NCBI RefSeq assembly: GCF_018215265.2
Contig: NZ_CP136562.1
Coordinates: 2,356,001-2,420,000, forward strand
Direction: 5' to 3'
DNA from: Paenarthrobacter sp. GOM3
GTDB lineage: Bacteria; Actinomycetota; Actinomycetes; Actinomycetales; Micrococcaceae
Length of the DNA stretch: 64,000 bases
The translations under genes were made by a program, and so were the position numbers. Below the pieces are notes generated by a model. The model worked only from the letters and a program-made list of their open reading frames with translations, had not been told where the DNA came from and ran no database searches. Below, piece by piece: positions 25,896-34,226 of the stretch; position 1 is the first letter of the stretch; each line of letters opens with the position of its first letter.

Positions 25896-26643
25896 CTTCC
25901 TCCTCCGGACCGGCCCCTTTGGCTTGGTGGGCCCCATGCAAGTGTTGCGACTCGTAGACGAGGAGGCTGTGCCAGGGGCCGTTCGCTTCCACCGTCCAGT
26001 TGACGGGAACGGCTGCCCTCAGTTCTGCCCGCGTATAGCTGCGCTTGATGGACACCAAGCCGTCCCCGCAAATATAGGAGCCGAGGCCCAGAGGCCAAAA
26101 ACCCGCCATGAACAACAGGTAGGAGATATTGCTGCGCAGGAGATCGTTGTGGAGGACCAGTCGCCGGCTCAGGAGCTCTGAGTCCCGAACCACTCCGGCG
26201 AGCTGACCGGCGTCGAGGTGGTGGAGGATGTGGTTGGAAATCACGACGTCGAATGTCCGGTTCTCGGATACCAGCTGGGAGCTGTGCGCGCGCCGGTAGG
26301 TGACACCCGCGACGTGGGGCGCATTTTGTGCGAAGTCGTACGCCCTGGGGTCCGGGTCGATCGCCGTGATCTCAAGCCTGAACCCATCGCGGTGCGCCCA
26401 TCGCGCCAGGCTCCGGGCCACGTCGCCGCTGCCGCAGCCCACGTCCAGCAATGACACCGGATCCGAACCGGACATCAGGGGCCGGATGCGTTGCTCATAG
26501 GTGCGGCGCCACCCGGACAAGAGAGAATTGACCACCGGAAAGCGGGCGTAGGTCCGGGTCAGGCGCACGGGATCGCAGTCCGGCCGGTCCATTTCCTCTA
26601 CGGCGTGCAGGTCCCTGTGCTTGAGGGAACCCCACGGCCTCAC
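25888..26643 (-). CDS. Class I SAM methyltransferase of the type III PKS operon
   Basis: 251-aa methyltransferase with motif I LLDVGCGSGDVARSL, an acidic ribose-binding residue in EITAIDPDPRA, and motif IV FDVVISNHILHHL. GTG 26643 overlaps the polyketide synthase stop by 4 nt. Probably O-methylates the polyketide product. It belongs to the soluble Rossmann-fold group, unlike the membrane ICMT-like methyltransferases of Streptomyces srsB and Bacillus bpsB, so the position in the operon is the same but the enzyme family is different. Confidence 0.85.
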   Translation of the reverse strand: MRPWGSLKHRDLHAVEEMDRPDCDPVRLTRTYARFPVVNSLLSGWRRTYEQRIRPLMSGSDPVSLLDVGCGSGDVARSLARWAHRDGFRLEITAIDPDPRAYDFAQNAPHVAGVTYRRAHSSQLVSENRTFDVVISNHILHHLDAGQLAGVVRDSELLSRRLVLHNDLLRSNISYLLFMAGFWPLGLGSYICGDGLVSIKRSYTRAELRAAVPVNWTVEANGPWHSLLVYESQHLHGAHQAKGAGPEEEDA

Positions 26644-27776
26644 AGCGTGGGGGAGACCAACGTGAAGAGGCCTGTCTCCACCGTCAGGCCGGGACCAAAC
26701 GCCATGGAGCAGATATGTTCCTCGCGTTCGGCCGCATCACGTTCCAGCATGTACTTCAGGACGAACAGAACGGTGGCGCTGCTCATATTGCCATACTCCC
26801 GCAGCGTCTCACGGGCCGGGACCAACTGTTCCTCGGTGAGTTCAAGCTTGGACTCCACTTTGTCCAGGATGCTGCGTCCGCCAGGGTGAATGGCCCAGTG
26901 CGTTATGTCGCGGTACGGCAGGCCGGCCAGCTGCGGTTCCTTGGCCAGGAGCGGCTCCAAGGCTCCCGTGATGTGTTCCTCTATGATGTGGGGAACATAG
27001 GAACCCAGCACCATTTCGAACCCTTCATCGCCGATGTTCCAGGCCATCGCTTCCTCGCCCACCGGGGTGAGGACCGTCTCAAAGTGGTCCAGCCTGATGA
27101 CAGGATCAGGCCCTTCCGGTTCACGGGCCGTGACGATGGCAGCGGCCGCTCCATCACCAAAAATGGCCGACCCCATAATCGTGTCGGGATCATTGGAGGT
27201 CCTTACGTGCAGCGAACAGAGTTCCACGCAGATCACCAGGACCACAGCCTCCGGATCGGCCTGGCAGAATTGCTTTGCCGCCTTGAGAGCCGGGAACGCG
27301 GCGTAACAGCCCATGAAGCCCAGGTGATAGCGCTGTACCGATGGGCTCAGGCCCAATGCCCGGACCACCTTGTAATCCGGTCCAGGGTTGAAGAAGCCCG
27401 TGCAGGAAACCGTGATGACGTGGGTGATGTCGTCCAGGTCAATGCCGGCTGCCTGGGCTACCGCCGTCTTGCCGGCTTCCACGAAGAGCTTGGTGGCCTC
27501 CGTGGCGAAGATCTCGTTGCGGACCTTGGTGCTGGGGCTCAACACCCTGTTCGTCTCCGGATCGAAGAACCTGGGATTCTCGGGATGGGCGTCAAGGCTC
27601 AGTTCTTCCACGGCCGTGTACCGGGTGTCGATCGCGGCGGAGTCAAAGCAGGTGGAGACGAGCCGTGTTCCCAGCCGGGTCAGGCCCGGTTGGGACGCAA
27701 AAACTTCCCGTGCTTGTTGCTGGATCAGGATAGTTGGCGGAACTGCGGTTTCTAGGGACCTCACATATACCGGCAT
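26640..27776 (-). CDS. Type III polyketide synthase (chalcone synthase-like)
   Basis: 378-aa homodimeric ketosynthase that condenses malonyl-CoA onto an acyl starter. The catalytic triad is in place: Cys157 in GFMGCYAAFP, His297 in WAIHPGG, Asn330 in EYGNMSSAT. The N-terminal half also has VSCTGFFNPGPDY. It is closest in look to bacterial alkylresorcinol/alkylpyrone synthases (long-chain starters). It is first in the three-gene operon with overlaps of 4 and 8 nt. TAAGAA 6 nt before the ATG may be a weak leaderless -10 box. Confidence 0.93.
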   Translation of the reverse strand: MPVYVRSLETAVPPTILIQQQAREVFASQPGLTRLGTRLVSTCFDSAAIDTRYTAVEELSLDAHPENPRFFDPETNRVLSPSTKVRNEIFATEATKLFVEAGKTAVAQAAGIDLDDITHVITVSCTGFFNPGPDYKVVRALGLSPSVQRYHLGFMGCYAAFPALKAAKQFCQADPEAVVLVICVELCSLHVRTSNDPDTIMGSAIFGDGAAAAIVTAREPEGPDPVIRLDHFETVLTPVGEEAMAWNIGDEGFEMVLGSYVPHIIEEHITGALEPLLAKEPQLAGLPYRDITHWAIHPGGRSILDKVESKLELTEEQLVPARETLREYGNMSSATVLFVLKYMLERDAAEREEHICSMAFGPGLTVETGLFTLVSPTL

Positions 27777-27826
27777 GCTCCATTCTTAGCGAGTAAACCG
27801 TGGAAGACAATGGCAGAATCGAAGCT

Positions 27827-27846
27827 ACTGGCCGAGGCTGGCCAGT
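27827..27846. promoter_or_regulatory. Perfect 7-bp inverted repeat between type III PKS and UvrA-like genes
   Basis: ACTGGCC-GAGGCT-GGCCAGT in the 130-bp divergent intergenic region. It could be an operator for either gene or a leader hairpin of the UvrA-like gene. Confidence 0.35.
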
Positions 27847-27906
27847 GAGAGCCAGGGGCGCCAACGGAGGACTGTTGGGCAACGCCGCCTAACAGATGGA
27901 GAAATC

Positions 27907-30300
27907 ATGAGTATTGCTACGGGCACGCACACATCATCTCCCGCGTCGCACGTCGCCGACACCCACGATCTGATCAGGGTCCAGGGTGCACGTGAGAACA
28001 ACCTGAAGGACGTCACCATCGAGATCCCGAAGCGCAGGCTCACGGTCTTCACAGGTGTCTCCGGCTCCGGAAAGAGTTCGCTCGTCTTCGCAACCATCGC
28101 CGCAGAGTCCCAGCGAATGATCAACGAGACGTACAGTGCCTTCGTGCAGGGCTTCATGCCGTCCCTGGCGCGTCCCGACGTCGATATGCTCGAAGGCCTC
28201 ACGACGGCGATCATTGTCGACCAGGAACGGATGGGTTCCAATCCGCGGTCCACAGTCGGCACGGCCACTGATGCCAATGCAATGCTCAGAATCCTCTTCA
28301 GCCGCCTCGGCCACCCGCACATCGGTTCGCCCAACGCCTACTCCTTCAACGTCCCAACGGTGAAAGCCAGCGGCGCCATCACCGTGGAGCGCGGCGAAGG
28401 CAGGACCAAGACGGAAAAGGCCACCTTCAACCGGCTGGGCGGAATGTGTTCCCGCTGCGAAGGCATGGGCTCGGTCAACGATTTCGACCTGACGGCCCTG
28501 TATGACGACACGAAGTCACTCAGCGAAGGCGCGCTCACCATCCCGGGTTACACCATGGACGGTTGGTACGGACGCATCTTCAGCGGTTCGGGCTTCTTCA
28601 ACATGGACAAGCCGATCGCCAAGTTCACCAAAAAGGAACTCCACGACCTCCTTTACCGCGAACCCACAAAAATCAAGGTTGAGGGAATCAACCTCACGTA
28701 TGAAGGCGTGATCCCCAAGATCCAGAAGTCGATGCTCAGCAAGGACGTCGACGCCCTGCAACCACACATTCGCGCCTTTGTTGAACGGGCCATTACCTTC
28801 ACCACCTGCCCGGAGTGTGACGGCACCCGGCTCAGCCCCGAGGCCAGGTCGTCGAAGATCAAGGGCAAGAGCATCGCGGATGTTTGCACCATGCAGATCA
28901 GTGATCTCGCCGACTGGATCCGGGGCATCGACGAGCCCTCCGTTGCGCCGCTGCTGAAGGGCCTCCAGCACCTCCTGGACTCCTTCGCCGAAATCGGCCT
29001 TGGCTACCTTTCCTTGGATCGCCCGGCCGGCACCCTGTCCGGGGGCGAGGCGCAGCGGACCAAGATGATCCGCCATCTGGGATCCTCCCTGACGGACATC
29101 ACCTACGTTTTTGACGAACCAACAATCGGTTTGCACCCGCACGACATTGAGCGCATGAACCAACTCCTGCTGCAATTGCGGGACAAGGGCAACACCGTTC
29201 TTGTTGTGGAGCACAAGCCCGAAACCATCGCCATTGCCGACCACGTGGTCGATCTCGGACCGGGTGCAGGCAGCGGTGGCGGGTCCGTCTGCTTTGAAGG
29301 CGATGTTGAGGGGTTGCGGGGGAGCGACACGATCACGGGTCGCCACCTCGATGACCGCGCTACCATCAAGGCCTCCGTTCGTCCCGCGTCCGGCAAGCTC
29401 GAGGTCCGTGGCGCGTCCACCAACAACCTCAAAAATGTCGACGTCGATATCCCCTTGGGTGTCCTCTGCGTCCTGACCGGCGTGGCTGGTTCGGGCAAAA
29501 GCTCGCTGATCCACGGCTCAGTTGCCTCGCGTGACGGCGTCGTGGTGATCGACCAGGGCGCCATCCGGGGTTCACGCCGAAGCAACCCTGCTACGTACAC
29601 TGGCCTGTTGGAGCCGATTCGAAAAGCGTTCGGAAAAGCGAACGGTGTGAAGCCGGCGCTCTTCAGTTCCAACTCGGAAGGCGCATGCCCCACGTGCAAC
29701 GGTGCCGGCGTGATCTATACCGACCTTGGCGTCATGGCTACCGTCGAGTCGACATGCGAGGAATGCGACGGGAAGCGCTTCCAGGCAGCCGTCCTCGAAT
29801 ACACCCTCGGTGAGCGCAATATTGCAGAAGTGCTTGCAATGTCCGTCGTGGATGCCGAACGCTTCTTCGCCGAGGGTGACGCCCGCACTCCCGCCGCCCA
29901 CAAAATCCTCAACCGCCTGGCCGACGTCGGACTCGGCTACCTGACACTCGGGCAGCCGCTCACTACATTGTCCGGCGGTGAGCGCCAGCGGCTCAAGCTG
30001 GCCACCCAGATGTCCGAGAAGGGCGACATCTACATCCTTGACGAGCCAACTACGGGCCTGCACCTGGCCGATGTCCAGAACCTCCTCGGCATGCTTGACC
30101 GCCTGGTCGAGTCCGGCAAATCGGTCATTGTTATCGAACACCACCAGGCCGTCATGGCACATGCTGACTGGATCATCGACCTTGGCCCGGGAGCAGGGCA
30201 CGACGGCGGCAGGATTGTTTTCAACGGAACGCCCGCTGACCTTGTGGCCGCCAAGGAGACGCTGACGGGAAAGCACTTGGCTGCCTACGTGGGCGCCTGA
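27907..30300 (+). CDS. UvrA-like ABC ATPase (short form)
   Basis: 797-aa protein with two ABC ATPase units of the UvrA class: Walker A GVSGSGKSS and GVAGSGKSS, signatures LSGGEAQRTKM and LSGGERQRLKL, Walker B-type YVFDEPTIGLHP and YILDEPTTGLHL. Zinc CxxC clusters (CSRCEGMG, CPECDGTR, CPTCNGAG, CEECDGKR) are present. It is about 150 residues shorter than housekeeping UvrA, consistent with loss or reduction of the UvrB-binding insert. Such proteins (UvrA2/DrrC-like) are linked to drug tolerance. It has a GGAG site and is divergent from the type III PKS operon. Confidence 0.88.
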   Translation: MSIATGTHTSSPASHVADTHDLIRVQGARENNLKDVTIEIPKRRLTVFTGVSGSGKSSLVFATIAAESQRMINETYSAFVQGFMPSLARPDVDMLEGLTTAIIVDQERMGSNPRSTVGTATDANAMLRILFSRLGHPHIGSPNAYSFNVPTVKASGAITVERGEGRTKTEKATFNRLGGMCSRCEGMGSVNDFDLTALYDDTKSLSEGALTIPGYTMDGWYGRIFSGSGFFNMDKPIAKFTKKELHDLLYREPTKIKVEGINLTYEGVIPKIQKSMLSKDVDALQPHIRAFVERAITFTTCPECDGTRLSPEARSSKIKGKSIADVCTMQISDLADWIRGIDEPSVAPLLKGLQHLLDSFAEIGLGYLSLDRPAGTLSGGEAQRTKMIRHLGSSLTDITYVFDEPTIGLHPHDIERMNQLLLQLRDKGNTVLVVEHKPETIAIADHVVDLGPGAGSGGGSVCFEGDVEGLRGSDTITGRHLDDRATIKASVRPASGKLEVRGASTNNLKNVDVDIPLGVLCVLTGVAGSGKSSLIHGSVASRDGVVVIDQGAIRGSRRSNPATYTGLLEPIRKAFGKANGVKPALFSSNSEGACPTCNGAGVIYTDLGVMATVESTCEECDGKRFQAAVLEYTLGERNIAEVLAMSVVDAERFFAEGDARTPAAHKILNRLADVGLGYLTLGQPLTTLSGGERQRLKLATQMSEKGDIYILDEPTTGLHLADVQNLLGMLDRLVESGKSVIVIEHHQAVMAHADWIIDLGPGAGHDGGRIVFNGTPADLVAAKETLTGKHLAAYVGA

Positions 30301-30332
30301 GCCTTTCGTCAGTTCGCTGGTAGGTTCCTTCG

Positions 30333-31074
30333 TCAGGAGCCCACGGTGCTTGACGTGCCCCAGTCGATGTGGTGGTGATACAGCCAGTCGAAATTGTCAG
30401 CGGACTTGCGCGAGAGGGCACGAAATACCATTGGCAGGGCCAGGTCCTCGAACACCCGCTTGAATTGGCCCCTGATCTTCGGTGCTGCGTTCCGTCGCCC
30501 CCACTGGACCACCAGCTCCGCCCGGTTCCTGCGTTCGGCTTCGTAACGGACCAAGGCTTCCGCTATTGACTCCGGCCCGGCGCCACGCAAGGCGCGCCCC
30601 AACGTGACAGCGTCCTCTATGGCCATGGACGCTCCTTGCCCGGAGGACGGCGATGTCGCGTGGGCGGCGTCTCCCACCAGAACCAGTCTTCCGCGCCACC
30701 AGCGGGGGATGCCCGGAAAGTCGGAGGTCCTATACGGCCGGATGACGTCCTCAGTCGCGGCAACGATCGCAGCCATGGGCGTGCGATCCCGTTCCACGAG
30801 CTGCGTTAGCCACACTTTCGATGAGGTGCTTCCCGTTGCTGCCCAGGTACATGGACATCAGGGGAGTGCTGAAGCCCAAGCGACAGGCGGAGTCCTTGAG
30901 GCCAAGTGTTTCCAACGCGTCAAAGCCGTTGACGGCAACTGTGAGGAAGCCGCCAATACCGTCGGAGGGTACGTCGTAGGCTTCAAGGATGACCGGCCGA
31001 TGCCCGGCCTTCTGCAGAGCAATTCCGGAGGCCAACCCGGCGATCCCAGCCCCAATGACCAAACAGTTCATCAT
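30333..31074 (-). pseudogene. FAD-dependent monooxygenase, broken by internal deletion and frameshift
   Basis: The 5' part (ATG 31074, GGAG site) gives the FAD Rossmann start NCLVIGAGIAGLASGIALQKAG and runs about 90 residues. The 3' part, in another frame, gives RLVLVGDAAHATSPSSGQG and the usual C-terminal helices, ending at 30333. The middle of the protein, including the expected DG motif and roughly 140 residues of a normal 390-aa monooxygenase, is absent. The join lies around 30750-30830. The two parts are 1 nt out of phase, so no functional protein can be made. Confidence 0.8.
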
Positions 31075-31087
31075 GTCGGGCTCCATT

Positions 31088-31160
31088 TTATTTCGTTCGG
31101 ACAAAGGAAATATATAGCTGTATGCGTGCAGAGCGCAATCCTTTCGGGGAAACGAAATAA
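31088..31160. promoter_or_regulatory. Paired inverted TTATTTCGTT sites, likely MarR operators
   Basis: TTATTTCGTT (31088-31097) and its exact complement AACGAAATAA (31151-31160) flank the divergent intergenic region. Each sits in a small palindrome: TTTCGTT..AAGGAAA (31091-31110) and TTTCG..CGAAA (31143-31158). The second overlaps the presumed -35 region of the MarR gene, as expected for autorepression. Confidence 0.5.
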
Positions 31161-31165
31161 CTTGC

Positions 31166-31171
31166 TAGCCT
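31166..31171 (+). promoter_or_regulatory. -10 box of leaderless marR-type transcript
   Basis: TAGCCT ends 6 nt before ATG 31178, no ribosome site present. Confidence 0.45.
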
Positions 31172-31177
31172 CGTCCC

Positions 31178-31672
31178 ATGGAATCCGAAGCCAGCCACAG
31201 CGCCAACCGGCAAGCCCTATTGGAGGCTGTTTTCACCTCCGGAAGAGAGCTATCGACGGCCGCCGTCATGTTCCACACCAAGCTGTCCGAGCTGCGCGGA
31301 TTGTCCGCCACGGAGGGAAAAGCCATTGATATCCTGTTGCGCTTTGGGCCCATGACAGCAGGGGAATTCGGGCAGCATTCAGGGTTGGCACCCGCCTCAG
31401 TCACCGGCCTCATGCAGCGGCTCGAGGCCAAGGGAGTTGCCAGAAGGGTCCGGAGCGACGAGGACAAACGAAAGGTACTGATCGAGCTGATCGGCGACCA
31501 GGTCACCGCTGCGACACCGTATTTCGTCGACTTCATGGACGGACTCGGGCGACTGCTTGAGGGTTACAGCGACGACGAGTTGCGGATCATCGCTGACTAC
31601 TCAACCAGAGCTGCGGAGATACAGAAGAAAGCCGCGTCACGCTTGGGCAATCCGGGAACTGCCGGGACCTAA
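31178..31672 (+). CDS. MarR family transcriptional regulator
   Basis: 164-aa winged-helix regulator. The DNA-binding part is LRGLSATEGKAIDILLRFG, MTAGEFGQHSGLAPASVTGLMQRLEAKG (HTH) and VARRVRSDEDKRKVLIELI (wing). Dimerisation helices lie at both ends. It is divergent from a broken flavin monooxygenase gene, its probable former target, with matching inverted repeats between them. The ligand is unknown. Confidence 0.9.
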   Translation: MESEASHSANRQALLEAVFTSGRELSTAAVMFHTKLSELRGLSATEGKAIDILLRFGPMTAGEFGQHSGLAPASVTGLMQRLEAKGVARRVRSDEDKRKVLIELIGDQVTAATPYFVDFMDGLGRLLEGYSDDELRIIADYSTRAAEIQKKAASRLGNPGTAGT

Positions 31673-31749
31673 GGGCGCCCACTCCCGCCTCTCGCTATTA
31701 AGTGCCGATAATCTACATTATGTAAAGTAAAGCGAAAGCGAGGCTCCCC

Positions 31750-32565
31750 TCAGGCCCCCGTCATACCCGCATTGGTTTCCTTGAGATCCTGAACTGCCTC
31801 ATGACAACGGCGGCACACAGCTACATGGTGATCGACCCGTTGCCGTGCGGCCTCGCGGACAGCGTTCCTGACGAATTTGCCCAAATGCCGGGAGAAGTCG
31901 ATGCATGGATCGTCCGGCGCCACGGTCACATGTTCTTGGAGATACGCCTGGCGGAGCCCTTCACGCGCCCGGATGAGCAGCGAAGAAACCCCGTTGGGGC
32001 TCAGTTCCATGACCCGCGCCGTTGCGGCCGGTTTCAGGCCTTCCACCTCCACGCACCAGAGAACGGCTTGCCAGCGCACCGGCAACGAATGGAAGGCCCT
32101 CATCAGCGTCGTGGATTCGAAGGCCCTGATGGACAAGTCCTCGTTGAGGACCAGGGAGTCCATGGCACTGCCATATCCCAGGGTTGCGCGACGCCGGCCC
32201 TGCACGTTGCGCCGATGCGCGATGCGCCTGACAGCTGTCGTCAGATACGCCTGAAAGGACTCCCGGGGTCCGCCGCCTTTGGCCAGCGACGCCAACACCG
32301 AGCTGAAGGCTTCCGCGACGACATCGTCCGGGTCATTGCCCGCGTCGGACTCCGCCCTGGCCACGTACCCTGCCACAGCGGAGTGGCGTCGGTACAGTTC
32401 GGCGAACGCGGAAAGGTCACCCAGGCGTACAGCGGCCACCAGCAGGGCGTCGGTTCGGCTCCCATCGGACGGTTCCCCAAGCCCGCCTCTCCCCCGCCCA
32501 TGGCGGGTGTTGGAGGCATGATCCCGCGCTGCGGTGCTGGCTGGTTCGGCAAGATAAGTGGACAT
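31750..32565 (-). CDS. ECF-type sigma factor with C-terminal zinc anti-sigma-like domain
   Basis: 271-aa sigma-70 family protein. Region 2 is at about residues 40-105 (LRRHSAV-type segment, DPDDVVAEAFSSVL), region 4 at about 150-205 (FHSLPVRWQAVLWCVEVEGL, ATARVMELSPNGVSSLLIRAREGLR). The last 55 residues contain C, about 25 residues, then HVAVCRRC, the C/H-x(24-26)-H-x3-C-x2-C pattern of zinc anti-sigma domains, here fused to the sigma factor. No transmembrane helix follows. No separate anti-sigma gene is adjacent. The ATG at 32565 is weakly preceded by AAAGG. Confidence 0.85.
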   Translation of the reverse strand: MSTYLAEPASTAARDHASNTRHGRGRGGLGEPSDGSRTDALLVAAVRLGDLSAFAELYRRHSAVAGYVARAESDAGNDPDDVVAEAFSSVLASLAKGGGPRESFQAYLTTAVRRIAHRRNVQGRRRATLGYGSAMDSLVLNEDLSIRAFESTTLMRAFHSLPVRWQAVLWCVEVEGLKPAATARVMELSPNGVSSLLIRAREGLRQAYLQEHVTVAPDDPCIDFSRHLGKFVRNAVREAARQRVDHHVAVCRRCHEAVQDLKETNAGMTGA

Positions 32566-32605
32566 GGGGAGGCCTTTCAGGTGGGGCGGCCCCAAACCTA
32601 GGCAA

Positions 32606-32625
32606 TGAGTGGTTGAATACACTCA
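32606..32625. promoter_or_regulatory. Palindrome TGAGTG-N8-CACTCA between sigma factor and Lrp genes
   Basis: A 20-nt perfect-arm palindrome lies 34 nt before the Lrp-type gene and 41 nt before the sigma gene. Position and size suit an operator for the adjacent Lrp/AsnC regulator. Confidence 0.4.
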
Positions 32626-32658
32626 AAACGCAGGTTTTTTGCTGAAAGAGCAGGAAAA

Positions 32659-33642
32659 ATGCAGGAATATTATCTCGATGAGCGGGATCTCCGGCTTCTC
32701 CACGCTCTGCAGATTCGTCCTCGTGCACCGTGGGCTGCTTTGGCTCCGATAGTGGGCGCCGACGCCGTGACACTGGCCAGGCGTTGGGGTGCACTGGAGG
32801 AAGCCGGTCTGGCCTGGGTCACGTCGTATCGCGGGCCCGGGGCGAAATACACTGGCGCCATCATCGAGATTGCCTGCGCACCGGCGAGCATTGCTCCGGC
32901 CACTGCGGACCTCGCTGACGATGAAGAGGTCCTTTCCATTGACCAGACGGCTGGCGGACGGGACCTCGTCCTCACGCTGCTATGCCAGTCGGATGCTGAC
33001 CTGGGGCGTTTCGTCCTGGACAGGCTCCCGGCTGTTGCAGGCATAACAAGTACCCGCACGCACCGTGGCATCAGGTTGCTTGCGGACGCGCAGCAATGGA
33101 GGCTGCGTTCACTGCTGGAACGGGAAATCACCCAACTCGAGCTCGCACTCCCCCAGCCAGCTGCCGCCCAGCGGGGTGTGCCGTCGGAAGTGGAAAATGA
33201 GGTTGCCGCCATCCTGCGCGACGACGGCCGGGCTTCCGTCGCCCACATCTCCCAGCAGGCTGGCATCAGCCCTGTTCGGGCGAAGAAGGCCCTGTCAACG
33301 ATTCTTGCTGAAAGACGCCTCATTGTGCGTCTGGAGGTGGCCCGTGCCTACGCGCCGTGGCCCGTATCCGTGTGGTACTTTCTGCGCGTTCCCGTCACCC
33401 AGGTTGAAGCAGTCGCCGGACGGCTCGTCGGACTCCAAGAGGTGCGGTTCGTGGCCACCACGGGTGGACTCTACTCCATATTGATGATGGTCTGGCTGCG
33501 CCGTATCGAAGACATGACCGTACTGGAACGGCAACTCGGCGAAAGGCTTCCATTCGCCGAGATCATGGACCGCTCAATCGTGTTGCGCACGCCCAAACAC
33601 ATGGGCAAGCGACTTTCCGCGGACGGTAGGCGGATCGGCTGA
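32659..33642 (+). CDS. Lrp/AsnC family regulator with duplicated modules
   Basis: 327-aa regulator, about twice the length of classical Lrp. The first HTH is near residues 5-50 (DERDLRLLHALQIRPRAPWAALAPIVG), followed by one ligand-binding-like region. A second HTH is at about 177-220 (ENEVAAILRDDGRASVAHIS, AGISPVRAKKALSTIL), followed by a second RAM-like region. It may bind DNA with two HTH units per chain. The ATG has a GCAGGAAAA site. Target genes are unknown; a palindrome lies just upstream. Confidence 0.85.
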   Translation: MQEYYLDERDLRLLHALQIRPRAPWAALAPIVGADAVTLARRWGALEEAGLAWVTSYRGPGAKYTGAIIEIACAPASIAPATADLADDEEVLSIDQTAGGRDLVLTLLCQSDADLGRFVLDRLPAVAGITSTRTHRGIRLLADAQQWRLRSLLEREITQLELALPQPAAAQRGVPSEVENEVAAILRDDGRASVAHISQQAGISPVRAKKALSTILAERRLIVRLEVARAYAPWPVSVWYFLRVPVTQVEAVAGRLVGLQEVRFVATTGGLYSILMMVWLRRIEDMTVLERQLGERLPFAEIMDRSIVLRTPKHMGKRLSADGRRIG

Positions 33643-33706
33643 AGCCGTCGCCCGGATGCCCCGCCGGGACCCGGGCAGGGCATCCATCGATGGCGGTCGC
33701 CTAGGG

Positions 33707-34135
33707 CTACTGCTGCTGCTGGTCTCCTGCGATATTGACCAACCAGTTGATACCGAACTTGTCTACGCACATGCCAAAAGTGTCGCCCCAGGGCGCCGAT
33801 TCGAGCGGGACGGTGACCGTACCGCCGTCGACGAGCTTGTCCCAGAAACCCCGCAACTCGGCTTCGTCCGACGCTTCGCCACTGAGCGACACGGAGATAT
33901 TGTCGCCCGGGTTGTACTCCATTCCGTTCGGAGTGTCAGCCGCCATGAGAGTCAGCCCACCCGGGGTGACCAGCATGGCGTGCATGACCTTTTCGGATTC
34001 TGCAGGATCCTGACTCCCCTGCATGTCACCGAAAGTGCTGATGTTCAACTCTCCGCCGAAGACGGATTCGTAAAACGTGATTGCGTCCCGGGCATTGTCC
34101 CGGAACGAGATATACGGGTTGAGGCGCGTTGTCAT
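33707..34135 (-). CDS. VOC family protein (PhnB-like)
   Basis: 142-aa vicinal-oxygen-chelate fold protein. The pattern LNPYISFRDNARDAITFYESVFGGEL at the N-terminus and GDTFGMCVDKFGINWLVNI at the C-terminus is that of PhnB/glyoxalase-like proteins with paired beta-alpha-beta-beta-beta units. A GAGGAG site precedes ATG 34135. Substrate unknown. Confidence 0.85.
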   Translation of the reverse strand: MTTRLNPYISFRDNARDAITFYESVFGGELNISTFGDMQGSQDPAESEKVMHAMLVTPGGLTLMAADTPNGMEYNPGDNISVSLSGEASDEAELRGFWDKLVDGGTVTVPLESAPWGDTFGMCVDKFGINWLVNIAGDQQQQ

Positions 34136-34226
34136 CGGTCGGTTCTCCTCATGGTTGCCAGGTGCGTGAATACGTCACCGTGCGGCCATGCTAGCAGCGC
34201 TTCCAGCGCCTGTCCCCCATGGTTCC

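Noticed and set aside
31714..31724. TACATTATGTA palindrome between marR and the sigma factor gene
   Set aside because: It lies between the 3' ends of two convergent genes, with no promoter beside it, so an operator role is unlikely.
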